Positions 36,119 through 44,655 of a stretch of DNA of 64,000 nucleotides are shown here, piece after piece. The notes beneath the pieces are model-generated. The model saw only the letters and a list, made by a program, of their open reading frames with translations. It was not told the DNA's origin and did no database searches. Position 1 is the stretch's first letter, and each line of letters starts with the position of its first letter. Location: assembly GCF_022815645.1 (NCBI RefSeq), contig NZ_JALGRO010000013.1:62001-126000 (forward strand). The letters are read 5' to 3'. Both the position numbers and the translations under genes were made by a program. The DNA comes from Curtobacterium sp. VKM Ac-2922. GTDB lineage: Bacteria > Actinomycetota > Actinomycetes > Actinomycetales > Microbacteriaceae.

Positions 36119-36939
36119 GGATCTCCGTCCGCGAGAAGACCGTCGACTACGTCATCCTGACGCTGTTCGCGCTGTTCGCGATCATCCCGCTGATCGGGGT
36201 GCTGCTGTCGTCGGTGACGCCGTCGGCCGAGAACTCCGGTGGGTTCAGCGTGCCGACCCGGATCGACCTGGGCAACTTCGGCGCAGCCTGGAACCAGGGG
36301 CACTTCGCGTCGTACATGCTGTCGAGCGTCCTGGTGACGGTGTCGGTCGTCGTGCTCACGACCGTGCTGGCCGTATTCGCCGGGTTCGCGTTCGCCCGAC
36401 TCGACTTCTTCGGCTCGAACGTCATCTTCTTCGTGATGCTGGCCGGCCTGATGCTCCCCGCCGAGGCGTTCATCATCCCGCTGTACTTCAACCTGCGCTC
36501 GGTGGGTCTGACCGACACGTACACCAGCCTGATCCTGCCGCAGACCGCGCAGTCCCTGGCCTTCGGGATCTTCTGGATGCGCAGCCAGTTCCGCAGCTTC
36601 CCCGGCGAGGTCATCGAGGCCGCACGGCTCGACGGTGCCCGCGACGTCAAGCTGCTGTGGCAGGTGATCGTGCCCGCGGCCGTCGCCCCGATCATGACGA
36701 TGGCGCTGCTCATCACGATGTGGACCTGGAACGAGTTCCTGCTGCCGCTGGTCCTCATCACGAGCGAGGACCACCGCACCGCCCCGCTCGGCCTGGCCTT
36801 CTTCAAGGGTGCCCACCTGACCGACTACTCGCTGCTGTCGGCGGCCGGGGTGATCGTCGCGCTGCCGATCGTGGTCCTGTACTTCTTCCTGCAGAAGCGG
36901 TTCATCTCGGGGATGCTCGGCGGCTTCGCCGACCGCTGA
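36115..36939 (+). CDS. Carbohydrate ABC transporter permease 2, module A
   Basis: A 274-residue MalG-type permease with the EAA loop EAARLDGARDVKLLWQVIVP and the usual C-terminal QKRFISGMLGGFADR. It is the last gene of the module A operon: a strong palindrome begins 1 bp after its stop. No ATPase follows. Confidence 0.94.
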   Translation: MRISVREKTVDYVILTLFALFAIIPLIGVLLSSVTPSAENSGGFSVPTRIDLGNFGAAWNQGHFASYMLSSVLVTVSVVVLTTVLAVFAGFAFARLDFFGSNVIFFVMLAGLMLPAEAFIIPLYFNLRSVGLTDTYTSLILPQTAQSLAFGIFWMRSQFRSFPGEVIEAARLDGARDVKLLWQVIVPAAVAPIMTMALLITMWTWNEFLLPLVLITSEDHRTAPLGLAFFKGAHLTDYSLLSAAGVIVALPIVVLYFFLQKRFISGMLGGFADR

Positions 36940-36940
36940 C

Positions 36941-36982
36941 GGACTGGAGGCCCGTGGCGGGCCCGCCACGAGCCTCCAGTCC
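36941..36982. repeat. GGACTGGAGGC palindrome ending the module A operon
   Basis: Two 21-nt arms pair at 20 of 21 positions with no loop (ggactggaggcccgtggcgg and its partner). It immediately follows the last permease stop and probably terminates the operon. No T-tract follows. Confidence 0.85.
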
Positions 36983-37016
36983 GCCGGGTCCCAGGAACGT
37001 GCGCCAGTCTGCCCCC

Positions 37017-37985
37017 ATGGGGATCACGATGCTGTGGGAGACGACCGACGCCGCTCTGGCGCTGCGGGACCGGTTCGGGTTCGCGACCGAGGACGACGCG
37101 GCCACGTGGGCGATCGCGACCGTCCGGACGCACTGGGGCGTCGCCGCGACCGCGTGCTCGCGGATCGTGATGAGCGACCGGAACGCGCTGGCGTGGCTCG
37201 ACACCGACGACGACCCGGTGCTGCTCAAGTGGTGCGTGGAGTCCTCGCGGTTCCCGCGCTTGGCGGCCGCCGCCGACGTGGTCGCGTGGCTCGGCGACCG
37301 GGGGCTGCCGGTGTCGGCGCCCGTGCCAGCCCTCGACGGGTCCGTGCAGGTCGAGGTCGACGGGGTGTCCGCCGGGCTGCAGCGGGTCCTGGTCGGCGAG
37401 CTGCTGGACGTCGACGACCCGGCCGCCGTGCGGTCGGTGGGTCGGGTGGTGGCGGAGTTGCACGACGCCCTGGTGCCGTACCCGGCAGCGGGCGCCGTCG
37501 CCGCCGTCCGGCCGACGCCCGCTCCGCTGACATCGCAGGTGCAGCAGTGGCTCGAGGGCGCACCGGTGCACCTGCCGTCGGACGGGCTCGAGCTGCTCCG
37601 GACGCTCCTCGGCGCGCTGCCCGCGGAACCGCTGCCCGTGCAGGTCGTCCACGGCGACGTCCGGTCCGCCAACGTGCTGTGCGCGGACGGCCGGGTCGTC
37701 GGGCTGGTCGACTTCGAGGACCTGCGGGTCGACCACCGCGTGGTCGAACTCGCACGGGCGGCCGTGCTGCTCGGGACGCGCTTCCACGACTGGGCGCCGG
37801 TCGGGGCGGACGTCCAGGCGGCGTTCCGCCAGGCGTACGAGTCGGTCAGCCCGCTGTCGTCGGTCGAGGCCGCGTGGTGGGACGTCCTGGTGCTGTGGAC
37901 GTCCCTGGCCTTCGTACCGCCCGGCGACGACCCGACGGGCTGGGGCGCCGCGGCGGCTGAGCAGGTCCGGCGGCTCAGCGGCTGA
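37017..37985 (+). CDS. Aminoglycoside-phosphotransferase-like (APH/choline kinase fold) protein
   Basis: A 322-residue APH-fold kinase. The Brenner motif is VVHGDVRSANVLCADG, followed by GLVDFEDLRVDHRVVELARA (the metal-binding DxD-like part). Targets in this fold range from aminoglycosides to homoserine and sugars; nothing points to one. CAGTCT lies 6 nt before the ATG, a loose version of the leaderless pattern. Confidence 0.85.
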   Translation: MGITMLWETTDAALALRDRFGFATEDDAATWAIATVRTHWGVAATACSRIVMSDRNALAWLDTDDDPVLLKWCVESSRFPRLAAAADVVAWLGDRGLPVSAPVPALDGSVQVEVDGVSAGLQRVLVGELLDVDDPAAVRSVGRVVAELHDALVPYPAAGAVAAVRPTPAPLTSQVQQWLEGAPVHLPSDGLELLRTLLGALPAEPLPVQVVHGDVRSANVLCADGRVVGLVDFEDLRVDHRVVELARAAVLLGTRFHDWAPVGADVQAAFRQAYESVSPLSSVEAAWWDVLVLWTSLAFVPPGDDPTGWGAAAAEQVRRLSG

Positions 37986-38000
37986 GGCGATGGCGTGCCG

Positions 38001-38169
38001 CCGCGCACCGTGCGAGGTTCGCCGTCCGTGCGAGGTTGGTCGCTCGGTGCGAGGGTGTTTCCCCGCACCGAGCCGCCAACCGCGCACCGCGTCGGAACGC
38101 CGCACGGTGCTCCCGCGCACCGAACCGTCAACCGCGCACGGCACACCGCGCCGGAACGCCGCACCGTGC
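38001..38169. repeat. GTGCGAGG / CCGCGCAC dispersed element, copy B
   Basis: The convergent gap between the APH-like and GH38 genes holds three GTGCGAGG words followed by ccccgcaccgagccgccaac and two rounds of CCGCGCACCG...GGAACGCCGCAC. The core closely matches copy D and more loosely copy C. No coding potential seen. Confidence 0.75.
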
Positions 38170-38173
38170 TCCG

Positions 38174-41100
38174 TCAGGCGCGGGGACGCACCCGCAGCGT
38201 GACCACCTGGAACGGCCGGAGCCCGAGCGACACCGGGCCGCCCGTCCACGCGAAGTGCCGCGCAGTCAGGGCCGGGTCGGACAGCGGGCGCTCGCGCAGG
38301 TCGACCTGTTCGACCGACACCGCGTCGAGTCGCAGGTCGACCTCGGTGTCGGTCCGCGCACCGAGCGCTTCGTACAGCCGGACGACGATGTCGCCCGACC
38401 GGTCGTCGGCGAGCTTCACCGACTCCACGCGCACCCCGGGTGACGAGGACACGACCGGCACGTGCAGGTCCTCGGCGGCCGCTGCCCCCGGGAACGCCCG
38501 CAGCGGCAGGTTCTGGTCGTACCCGCTCGCGACCGTCGCGGCGATGTCGGCGCCCGGGTGGACCGCGTACGCGAACGTGTGGTGACCCAGGTCCTGCTGG
38601 GGGTCGGGCGACTGCGCACCGCGGACCAGGCTCAGGCGGACCTCGGTCTCGACCTCGCCCAGGTCACCGACGCGACGGGTGATGTCGTGCCCGTACGTGC
38701 CGGCGTTCGTCACACCGATGCCGTAGCCCGGTTCCTCGACGTGCACCCACCGGTGCGCCATCACCTCGAAGCGGGCGTCGTCCCACGAGGTGTTCGTGTG
38801 GGTCGGGCGGCGCAGGTGGCCGAACTGGATCTCGGCGCTGTGGTGCTGCGCGTGCACGACGAACGGCAACGAGGCCTTGAGCAGCTTCTCGCGTTCCTGC
38901 CACTCGAGGTCGACGCCGAGGTGCACGCGCACGTCGTCGGCGTGCACGGCGACGGTCTGCACGAGCTCGGACGAGCCGAACGTCCGGTGCACACGAACGA
39001 CGGCGCGCAGGTCGCCGTCGGTGTCCAGCTCGATGCGGTCCGTGGCGCGGAGTTCGACCACCGAGCGGCGGTAGTGCGCGTCGATGTCCCACGCGTCCCA
39101 CGCGTTCGGCAGGTCCTCGTGCAGGTGGAGCAGGTTGGCGGATCGCCCCTCGGGGACGAGCTCGCGGTCGGCAGCCAGGTCGCGGATCGAGTCGAGCAGC
39201 CCCTCGGTGTCGACGTGCACGCGCACCAGCCCGTTGTCGAGCACGATGCCGTCGTCCTCCTGCACGACCGTGACCGGGTGCTCCGGGGTCACCGCGCGCA
39301 CCGGGACGACCGCGTGCCCGGGGACCTCGACGACCCCGACGGCCCGTCCGTCGGGGTCGACGAGGAGCTCGCGGCGCGCGTGGTCGGCGGGGTTCGCGAC
39401 CGCGCCGGCGTCGTCCCCCGTGGCGCCGAGTGCGGCCAGGGCGTCGAGGGCGAGCTGCTCGATCTCGGCGTGGTTGCGGCGGTAGGTCTCCTCGTTCTCC
39501 TCGTGCACCCACTGGATCGAGGACCCGGGCAGGATGTCGTGGAACTGCTGGAGCAACGTCGCCTGCCACAGACGGTCGAACGTGTCGTACGGGTAGTCGG
39601 CACCACGCAGTGCGGCCGCGGTCCACCACAGCTCGGCCTCGCGCAACAGGTGCTCGGCGCGGCGGTTGCCCCGCTTCTCGCGGGCGTGCGACGTGAAGGT
39701 GCCGCGGTGCAGCTCGAGGTACAGCTCGCCGACCCAGACCGGGGCGTCCGGGTACTCCTGGCGGGCTCGGGCGAAGAAGTCGTCCGGGTGCTCCACCTCG
39801 ACGCGCGGCGAGCCCTCGAGGGACTCCACCCGGCGCTGACGCTCCATCATCTCGCGGATGGGACCGCCGCCGCCGTCGCCGTACCCGAACGGCACCAGGG
39901 ACGTGGTCGCACCGCCCTTCTCGCGGAACTGCCGCACGGCGTGGTGCAGCTCTTCGCCCTCGAGCGTCGCGTTGTACGTGTCGATCGGCGGGAAGTGGGT
40001 GAAGATCCGCGAGCCGTCGATGCCCTCCCACCAGAAGGTGTGGTGCGGGAAGGTGTTCGTCTGGTTCCACGAGAGCTTCTGCGTCAGGAACCAGTCGAGT
40101 CCGGCGAGCCTGGCGATCTGCGGGAACGCCGCCGTGTAGCCGAACGAGTCGGGCAGCCAGATGCCGTGGGTCTCGACGTCGAGCTCGTCCGCGAAGAACC
40201 GCAAGCCCTGCGTGATCTGCCGGACCATGGCCTCGCCGCCGGGCAGGTTGCCGTCCGGCTCGATCCACTGCGACCCGACGACGATCCACTGACCACGGGC
40301 GATGGCGTCCTTGATGCCGGCGAACACCGACGGGTACCGCTCCTTGACCCAGGCGTACTGCTGGGCGCTCGACGCCGCGAACTTCAGGTCCGGGTACTGC
40401 TCGGCCAGGGCGAGCACGTTCGAGAACGTCCGGCCGGTCTTGCGCTTGGTCTCACGGATCGGCCAGAGCCAGGCGCTGTCGATGTGCGCGTGCCCGATGC
40501 CGCTCAGGCGGTGGGCGGAGCGGTTGGCCGGGCTGGCGAGGGCACCGGCGAGCTCGGCGCGGGCCGCGGCTGCGGTGCCGACGATGTCGTCGAGCGCCAG
40601 CACGTCCATCGCACGCTCCAGGTCGCGCAGCACCTCGTGGCGGCGCGGGTCGGTGTCGTGCAGCTCCCGCACCATCTGGAACAGCACCTCGACGTCGAAC
40701 CGGAGCGCCCAGACCTCGGGCTCGAAGACGGCGAGCTCTGCGGTGCGGAACGTGTAGATCGGTGTCTCGGGCGCGGTCTTCTTCGAGCCGTACTTCGTCG
40801 GCACGAACTCGTTGACCAGGATGTCCGGGTTGGCCGCGGCCTCGAGGAAGTAGTGCACCTGCTCGCCGCCCACGGCCTGGTCCGCGATGCGCAGGTAGTG
40901 GTTGCGCGGGTGGATGCCGTTGACCGGCGTGCCGTCCGGGGTGTGCAGCAGCCCCTCGGCCTGGTTGCCGGGCCAGTCGCCCTGGAACCCCGGGTCGACG
41001 AGCAGCTCGACGGTCCGTCCGGCCCACTCGGTCGGCACGGTGCCGGTGACCTCGAACCACCAGGTCGACCACGCACGGCCCCACGGCTCACCGACCGCGA

Positions 41101-41266
41101 AGGGGCGGTACTCGGCGGCCAGGGCCTCGGCCGCGGGCACCGGTTCATCGGGCACCTGCCACGCGCGCAGTGCGACGGGCGTGCGGGCCTGGTGGACGGC
41201 GGGGACGATCCGTTCGTTCAGGACGCGCTCGATGCGCTCCTCGACGAGCTTCTGGTTCTGGTGCAT
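38174..41266 (-). CDS. Glycoside hydrolase family 38 alpha-mannosidase
   Basis: A 1030-residue cytoplasmic GH38 enzyme (no signal peptide). The zinc and catalytic blocks are GHAHIDSAWLWPIRETKRKT, IVVGSQWIEPDGNLPGGEAM and THGIWLPDSFGYTAAFPQI (nucleophile Asp), with QFHDILPGSSIQWVHEE further on. The beta-sandwich domains fill the C-terminal half. It trims alpha-mannose from oligosaccharides. It is downstream of the module B GH4 gene in the same direction but separated by a hairpin. Confidence 0.95.
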   Translation of the reverse strand: MHQNQKLVEERIERVLNERIVPAVHQARTPVALRAWQVPDEPVPAAEALAAEYRPFAVGEPWGRAWSTWWFEVTGTVPTEWAGRTVELLVDPGFQGDWPGNQAEGLLHTPDGTPVNGIHPRNHYLRIADQAVGGEQVHYFLEAAANPDILVNEFVPTKYGSKKTAPETPIYTFRTAELAVFEPEVWALRFDVEVLFQMVRELHDTDPRRHEVLRDLERAMDVLALDDIVGTAAAARAELAGALASPANRSAHRLSGIGHAHIDSAWLWPIRETKRKTGRTFSNVLALAEQYPDLKFAASSAQQYAWVKERYPSVFAGIKDAIARGQWIVVGSQWIEPDGNLPGGEAMVRQITQGLRFFADELDVETHGIWLPDSFGYTAAFPQIARLAGLDWFLTQKLSWNQTNTFPHHTFWWEGIDGSRIFTHFPPIDTYNATLEGEELHHAVRQFREKGGATTSLVPFGYGDGGGGPIREMMERQRRVESLEGSPRVEVEHPDDFFARARQEYPDAPVWVGELYLELHRGTFTSHAREKRGNRRAEHLLREAELWWTAAALRGADYPYDTFDRLWQATLLQQFHDILPGSSIQWVHEENEETYRRNHAEIEQLALDALAALGATGDDAGAVANPADHARRELLVDPDGRAVGVVEVPGHAVVPVRAVTPEHPVTVVQEDDGIVLDNGLVRVHVDTEGLLDSIRDLAADRELVPEGRSANLLHLHEDLPNAWDAWDIDAHYRRSVVELRATDRIELDTDGDLRAVVRVHRTFGSSELVQTVAVHADDVRVHLGVDLEWQEREKLLKASLPFVVHAQHHSAEIQFGHLRRPTHTNTSWDDARFEVMAHRWVHVEEPGYGIGVTNAGTYGHDITRRVGDLGEVETEVRLSLVRGAQSPDPQQDLGHHTFAYAVHPGADIAATVASGYDQNLPLRAFPGAAAAEDLHVPVVSSSPGVRVESVKLADDRSGDIVVRLYEALGARTDTEVDLRLDAVSVEQVDLRERPLSDPALTARHFAWTGGPVSLGLRPFQVVTLRVRPRA

Positions 41267-41293
41267 GGCGGGCTTTCTTCGACGGGGCGGGAC

Positions 41294-41330
41294 GCGCCTC
41301 CAGGACGGGATCAGGGCGTCCTGGAGGCGC
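41294..41330. terminator. GCGCCTCCAGGACG hairpin between GH4 and GH38
   Basis: Perfect 14-bp arms (41294-41307, 41317-41330) with a 9-nt loop. It is a member of the CTGGAGGC palindrome family and probably reduces read-through from the GH4 gene into the GH38 gene. Confidence 0.75.
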
Positions 41331-41333
41331 GGG

Positions 41334-42674
41334 TCAGGACAGGTACGACAGGTGCGGGAACGACGAGGTCGCGTCGTCGAGCAGCGCCCGGGCGATCCGG
41401 ACGGAGTCGACGAGCGGGTGGTGTGCGAGCGCCCGCAGCGCGGCCGCACGGGAGCCGTGCAGCGCCGCCTCGATCGTCTGGCGCTCGACGTACTTCACCG
41501 CGGTGACGGTGCCGAGCCCGAAGTCGGGCACGCGGGCCCCGGCGATCGGGTGCGCCCCGGACGCGTCGACGGTGCACGGGACCTCGACCACGGCATCGTC
41601 GTCGAGCCCGGCGAGCGTGCCCCGGTTCGGCACGTTGAGGATGAGCCGGGCGGGCTGGTCGTACGCGATGCCGCGCATGAGCGACAGCGCGACGTCCTCG
41701 TAGCCACCAGAGGTCATGTCCTCGAGGTCGCGCTCCCCCATGCCGACCGAGTCACGGTTCGTCGCCATGTAGGTCGACTCGCGGTCGTGGCGGCACTCCT
41801 GCCAGGTGTGGAACGGCTGCGCGCTGTGCGCGGCGTCCGCCCAGAAGCGGTCCTGCTGCTCGACCAGGTAGCGCGCGCGGGTGTGCGGCGCGTACTGGTC
41901 GGCCTGCAGCACGTCGCGGCGGTAGGCGTAGTAGTGCAGGTACTCGTTCGGCAGCGCCCCGAGCGCCTGCACCCACTCCGCGCCGAACAGCCGACCCTCT
42001 TCGAAGGACTCGATGCGCGCGGGCTCGGCGAGGACCTCGGGCAGCCGGTCGACCCCGTCGACGCGCAGCGCGGTCAGCCAGCCCAGGTGGTTCAGCCCCG
42101 CGTACTCCAGCTCGACGTCGGGCCCGTGTTGGATGCCGAGCGTGCCGAGTGCGCGACGTGCCAGGCCGATCGGCGAGTCGCAGATGCCGATCACGCGGTC
42201 GCCCAGCACGGTCGACATCGCCTCGGTGACCACACCGGCGGGGTTGGTGAAGTTGATCACCCAGGCGTCCGGCGCCAGACGGCGGATCGTCCGCGCCAGC
42301 TCCATCACGATGGGCAGCGTGCGGAGCGCGTAGGAGATCCCGCCGAACCCGACGGTCTCCTGCCCGATGACGCCGTGCGACTGTCCGATGCGCTCGTCGG
42401 TGGCACGGCCCTCCATGCCCGCGACGCGGATCGCGGAGAACACGAAGTCGGCACCGGGGAGCGCGGCTTCGACGTCGGTGTGCACGGAGACGGTCGGGGC
42501 GTCGGTCACCCCGGTGGCCTGGTCGGCGAGGATGCGCGCCATGGTGCGCAGCCGGTCTGCGTCGACGTCGACCAGGGCGACCTCGGTGACCCGCCCGGGG
42601 GCGTGGTCGCGGAGCAGGGCGGAGTACACCAGCGGTGTGCGGAACCCACCACCGCCGATCATGACGAGCTTCAC
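41334..42674 (-). CDS. Glycoside hydrolase family 4, module B
   Basis: A 446-residue GH4 enzyme, roughly half identical by eye to the module A copy over its N-terminal 180 residues. NAD loop GGGGFRTP (7-14), NFTNPAG (141-147), Cys165 in ICDSP and His196 in GLNHLGW are all present, so it should be active. GTG 42674 overlaps the DeoR stop (GTGA). As in module A, no PTS is present and a PfkB kinase lies in the divergent operon. Confidence 0.92.
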   Translation of the reverse strand: MKLVMIGGGGFRTPLVYSALLRDHAPGRVTEVALVDVDADRLRTMARILADQATGVTDAPTVSVHTDVEAALPGADFVFSAIRVAGMEGRATDERIGQSHGVIGQETVGFGGISYALRTLPIVMELARTIRRLAPDAWVINFTNPAGVVTEAMSTVLGDRVIGICDSPIGLARRALGTLGIQHGPDVELEYAGLNHLGWLTALRVDGVDRLPEVLAEPARIESFEEGRLFGAEWVQALGALPNEYLHYYAYRRDVLQADQYAPHTRARYLVEQQDRFWADAAHSAQPFHTWQECRHDRESTYMATNRDSVGMGERDLEDMTSGGYEDVALSLMRGIAYDQPARLILNVPNRGTLAGLDDDAVVEVPCTVDASGAHPIAGARVPDFGLGTVTAVKYVERQTIEAALHGSRAAALRALAHHPLVDSVRIARALLDDATSSFPHLSYLS

Positions 42675-43426
42675 GGGACCAGGACCTCCACGCCGTGCGC
42701 GGCGAACGCGGCGGCGACCGGGACCGGCGGTTCGGCGTCGGTGACGACCCGCACGATCGACGACGGCAGGTCGATGCGCGCTGCCCCGGTGCCCGGGAAC
42801 TTGCTGCTGTCGGCGAGGACGGTGACCTCGTCGCACGCGGTGGCGATCGCCTGCTTGATGGGGACCTGGGCGATCGTGGTGTCGCGCAGGTCGCCGCTCG
42901 CCGAGATCCCGCTGACGCCCAGGAAGGCGTGGTCGGCACGGATGAGTCGGAGCGAGTCGGTGGTCAGGGGGCCCGAGACGCAGTGGTACACGGGGTCGTA
43001 GTCGCCCGGCAGCAGCACCAGGTGCACGGCAGCGTCGTCCTTGAGCGCCTCGAACACCGCCATGTTGGCCGTGATGACCGTCACGGGGCGTCCGCGCAGC
43101 AGCATCGCGAGCTGCAGGACCGTCGTGCCGATGTCGAGCACCACGGTGTGGCCGTCCTCGATCAGGTCGGCCGCCGCGCGGGCGATGCGGACCTTCTCGT
43201 CGCGGTGCACGGTCTCGACCTCGGGGAACGGGGCGTCGCCCTCGTGCCCGTCCGCCAGCACGGCGCCACCCCGGGTGCGCCGCAACAGGCCGGCGTCGTC
43301 GAGGCGCTGCAGGTCGCGGCGGATCGTCGCGACGCTGGACCCGGTCGCCTCGGCCAGGTCGGTCACCGATGCGGCACGGGCTGCGCGCAGCCGATCGAGG
43401 ATGGCGAGATCGCGGATGTCCTTCAT
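42671..43426 (-). CDS. DeoR-family repressor, module B
   Basis: A 251-residue DeoR regulator: helix-turn-helix VTDLAEATGSSVATIRRDLQ and effector domain HTVVLDIGTTVLQLAMLLRG. It is a paralogue of the module A regulator in the same position. TAAGCT lies 7 nt before ATG 43426 with no Shine-Dalgarno, so it is probably leaderless; an upstream in-frame ATG at 43447 would fall in the promoter. Confidence 0.92.
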   Translation of the reverse strand: MKDIRDLAILDRLRAARAASVTDLAEATGSSVATIRRDLQRLDDAGLLRRTRGGAVLADGHEGDAPFPEVETVHRDEKVRIARAAADLIEDGHTVVLDIGTTVLQLAMLLRGRPVTVITANMAVFEALKDDAAVHLVLLPGDYDPVYHCVSGPLTTDSLRLIRADHAFLGVSGISASGDLRDTTIAQVPIKQAIATACDEVTVLADSSKFPGTGAARIDLPSSIVRVVTDAEPPVPVAAAFAAHGVEVLVP

Positions 43427-43458
43427 GTGCCTCAGCTTAGCGATCAAATTCGCTCAAG

Positions 43459-43487
43459 TTGCAACCATCTTCAACCAAAAATATGCG
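43459..43487 (+). promoter_or_regulatory. Promoter of the module B kinase-importer operon
   Basis: TTGCAA (43459-43464) and TATGCG (43482-43487) are 17 bp apart in an AT-rich island between the divergent DeoR and kinase genes. The adjacent gatcaaattcgctcaagttg (43442-43461) is a candidate regulator-binding region. Confidence 0.6.
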
Positions 43488-43542
43488 CGATGCGGATCGA
43501 TCTGTGTTACAACTTCCTCAGCGCCGACCGATGGAGACCGCG

Positions 43543-44577
43543 ATGCACGACCGAATGCACCCCCGCACCGATGCCGACGTGCTCGATGCCGACGTGCTCC
43601 ATGCCGACGTTCTCGTAGCCGGCCTGCTGTTCTTCGACGCGGTGTTCGCGGACCTGCACGGCGCACCCGTCCTGGGCGAGGAGCACTGGACGCCGCACTT
43701 CGCCTGGACCCCGGGCGGGATAGCCAACTTCGCGATCGCCGCCGCCCGCCTGGGTGCAAGCACCGACGCCTGCGCGGCCGTCGGGGACGACGCCCTGAGC
43801 GACCTGTGCCGCGCGTCGCTGGCGGCCGAGGGCATCGGCACCGGGCTCCTGCGCACGATGCCGGGCTGGACCGTCCCCGTCAGCGCGTGCCTGGGGTACG
43901 GCGGCGACCGCGCGATCGTCACCGGCGGCACGGCGTCTCCCGTCCCCCTCGGCGACCTGCTCCCCGCCCAGGGCGGGCGCGTCGCGGCACTCCACGTGGA
44001 CGCGACGACCGCTGACTGGGTACGCACCAGCAGCGACCGCGGCCTGCGCGTGTTCGCCGACGTCGGCTGGGACGCCACCGGCACCTGGGACCCGGCGCTC
44101 CTCGACGCGATCGACGGCGCGTACGCGTTCACGCCGAACGACCGCGAGGCGATGGCCTACACCCGCACCGACGACCCGGTCCGTGCCGCACGGGCCCTCG
44201 CCGAGCGCGTGCCGCTCAGCGTCGTCACCCGGGGCGCCGAGGGCGTCGTCGCCGTCGACTCGGCCACCGGCGACGAGGTCGTGGCCGCGCCCGTCCGGGT
44301 CCGCGCCGTCGACGCGACCGGCGCGGGTGACGTGTTCTGCGCGGCACTCGCCGTGGCGTCGCTCACCGACCTGCCGCTGCGGGAGCGCGTCGACTTCGCC
44401 GCGCTCGTCGCGGCGATCACCGTCTCCCGGCCCGGAGGCGCCTCCACCGCCCCCCGGGCCGGTGACCTCGCCCCGTGGCTGGCTGCCAACCCGGCCGCCG
44501 CGGATCCGGACCGGTTCGGGTTCCTGGCCACGAGCCTCCCGTCCCTGGCCGCGCCCGTCGCGGACCGGACCCCCTGA
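43543..44577 (+). CDS. PfkB-family carbohydrate kinase, module B
   Basis: About 344 residues, paralogous to the module A kinase. Key blocks are TPGGIANFAIAAARLGAS and DATGAGDVFCAALAVA with the catalytic Asp. The N-terminus has a 15-bp tandem repeat giving three DADVL-like units before the first beta strand. I place the start at ATG 43543 because GGAG lies 6 nt upstream; ATG 43531 and 43555 are in frame. It probably supplies a phosphorylated sugar for DeoR sensing or GH4 cleavage. Confidence 0.87.
   Translation: MHDRMHPRTDADVLDADVLHADVLVAGLLFFDAVFADLHGAPVLGEEHWTPHFAWTPGGIANFAIAAARLGASTDACAAVGDDALSDLCRASLAAEGIGTGLLRTMPGWTVPVSACLGYGGDRAIVTGGTASPVPLGDLLPAQGGRVAALHVDATTADWVRTSSDRGLRVFADVGWDATGTWDPALLDAIDGAYAFTPNDREAMAYTRTDDPVRAARALAERVPLSVVTRGAEGVVAVDSATGDEVVAAPVRVRAVDATGAGDVFCAALAVASLTDLPLRERVDFAALVAAITVSRPGGASTAPRAGDLAPWLAANPAAADPDRFGFLATSLPSLAAPVADRTP
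43570..43614 (+). repeat. Three 15-bp tandem repeats inside the module B kinase gene
   Basis: Three copies of gatgccgacgtgctc (the last with two changes) encode consecutive five-residue units. Copy-number change would stay in frame. Confidence 0.9.
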
Positions 44578-44655
44578 CCCACCACCTGCTCCACTCCCCG
44601 CACCACCGCCCAGCACCACTCCCGAGCCCCACTTCCCGAACCCAGGAGACACCCC

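Noticed and set aside
38001..38169. Repeated ccccgcac / ccgcgcac words with GTTTCCCCGCAC-like sequence, reminiscent of a type I-E CRISPR repeat
   Set aside because: Copies are irregularly spaced and degenerate, there are no unique spacers of constant length and no cas gene; it is the dispersed gene-end element.
38462..41506. Open frame of about 1000 codons on the plus strand opposite the GH38 gene
   Set aside because: It is the mirror frame of a GC-rich gene; its translation is Val/Arg/Gly/Asp-rich with no recognisable motif, whereas the minus strand has complete GH38 blocks.
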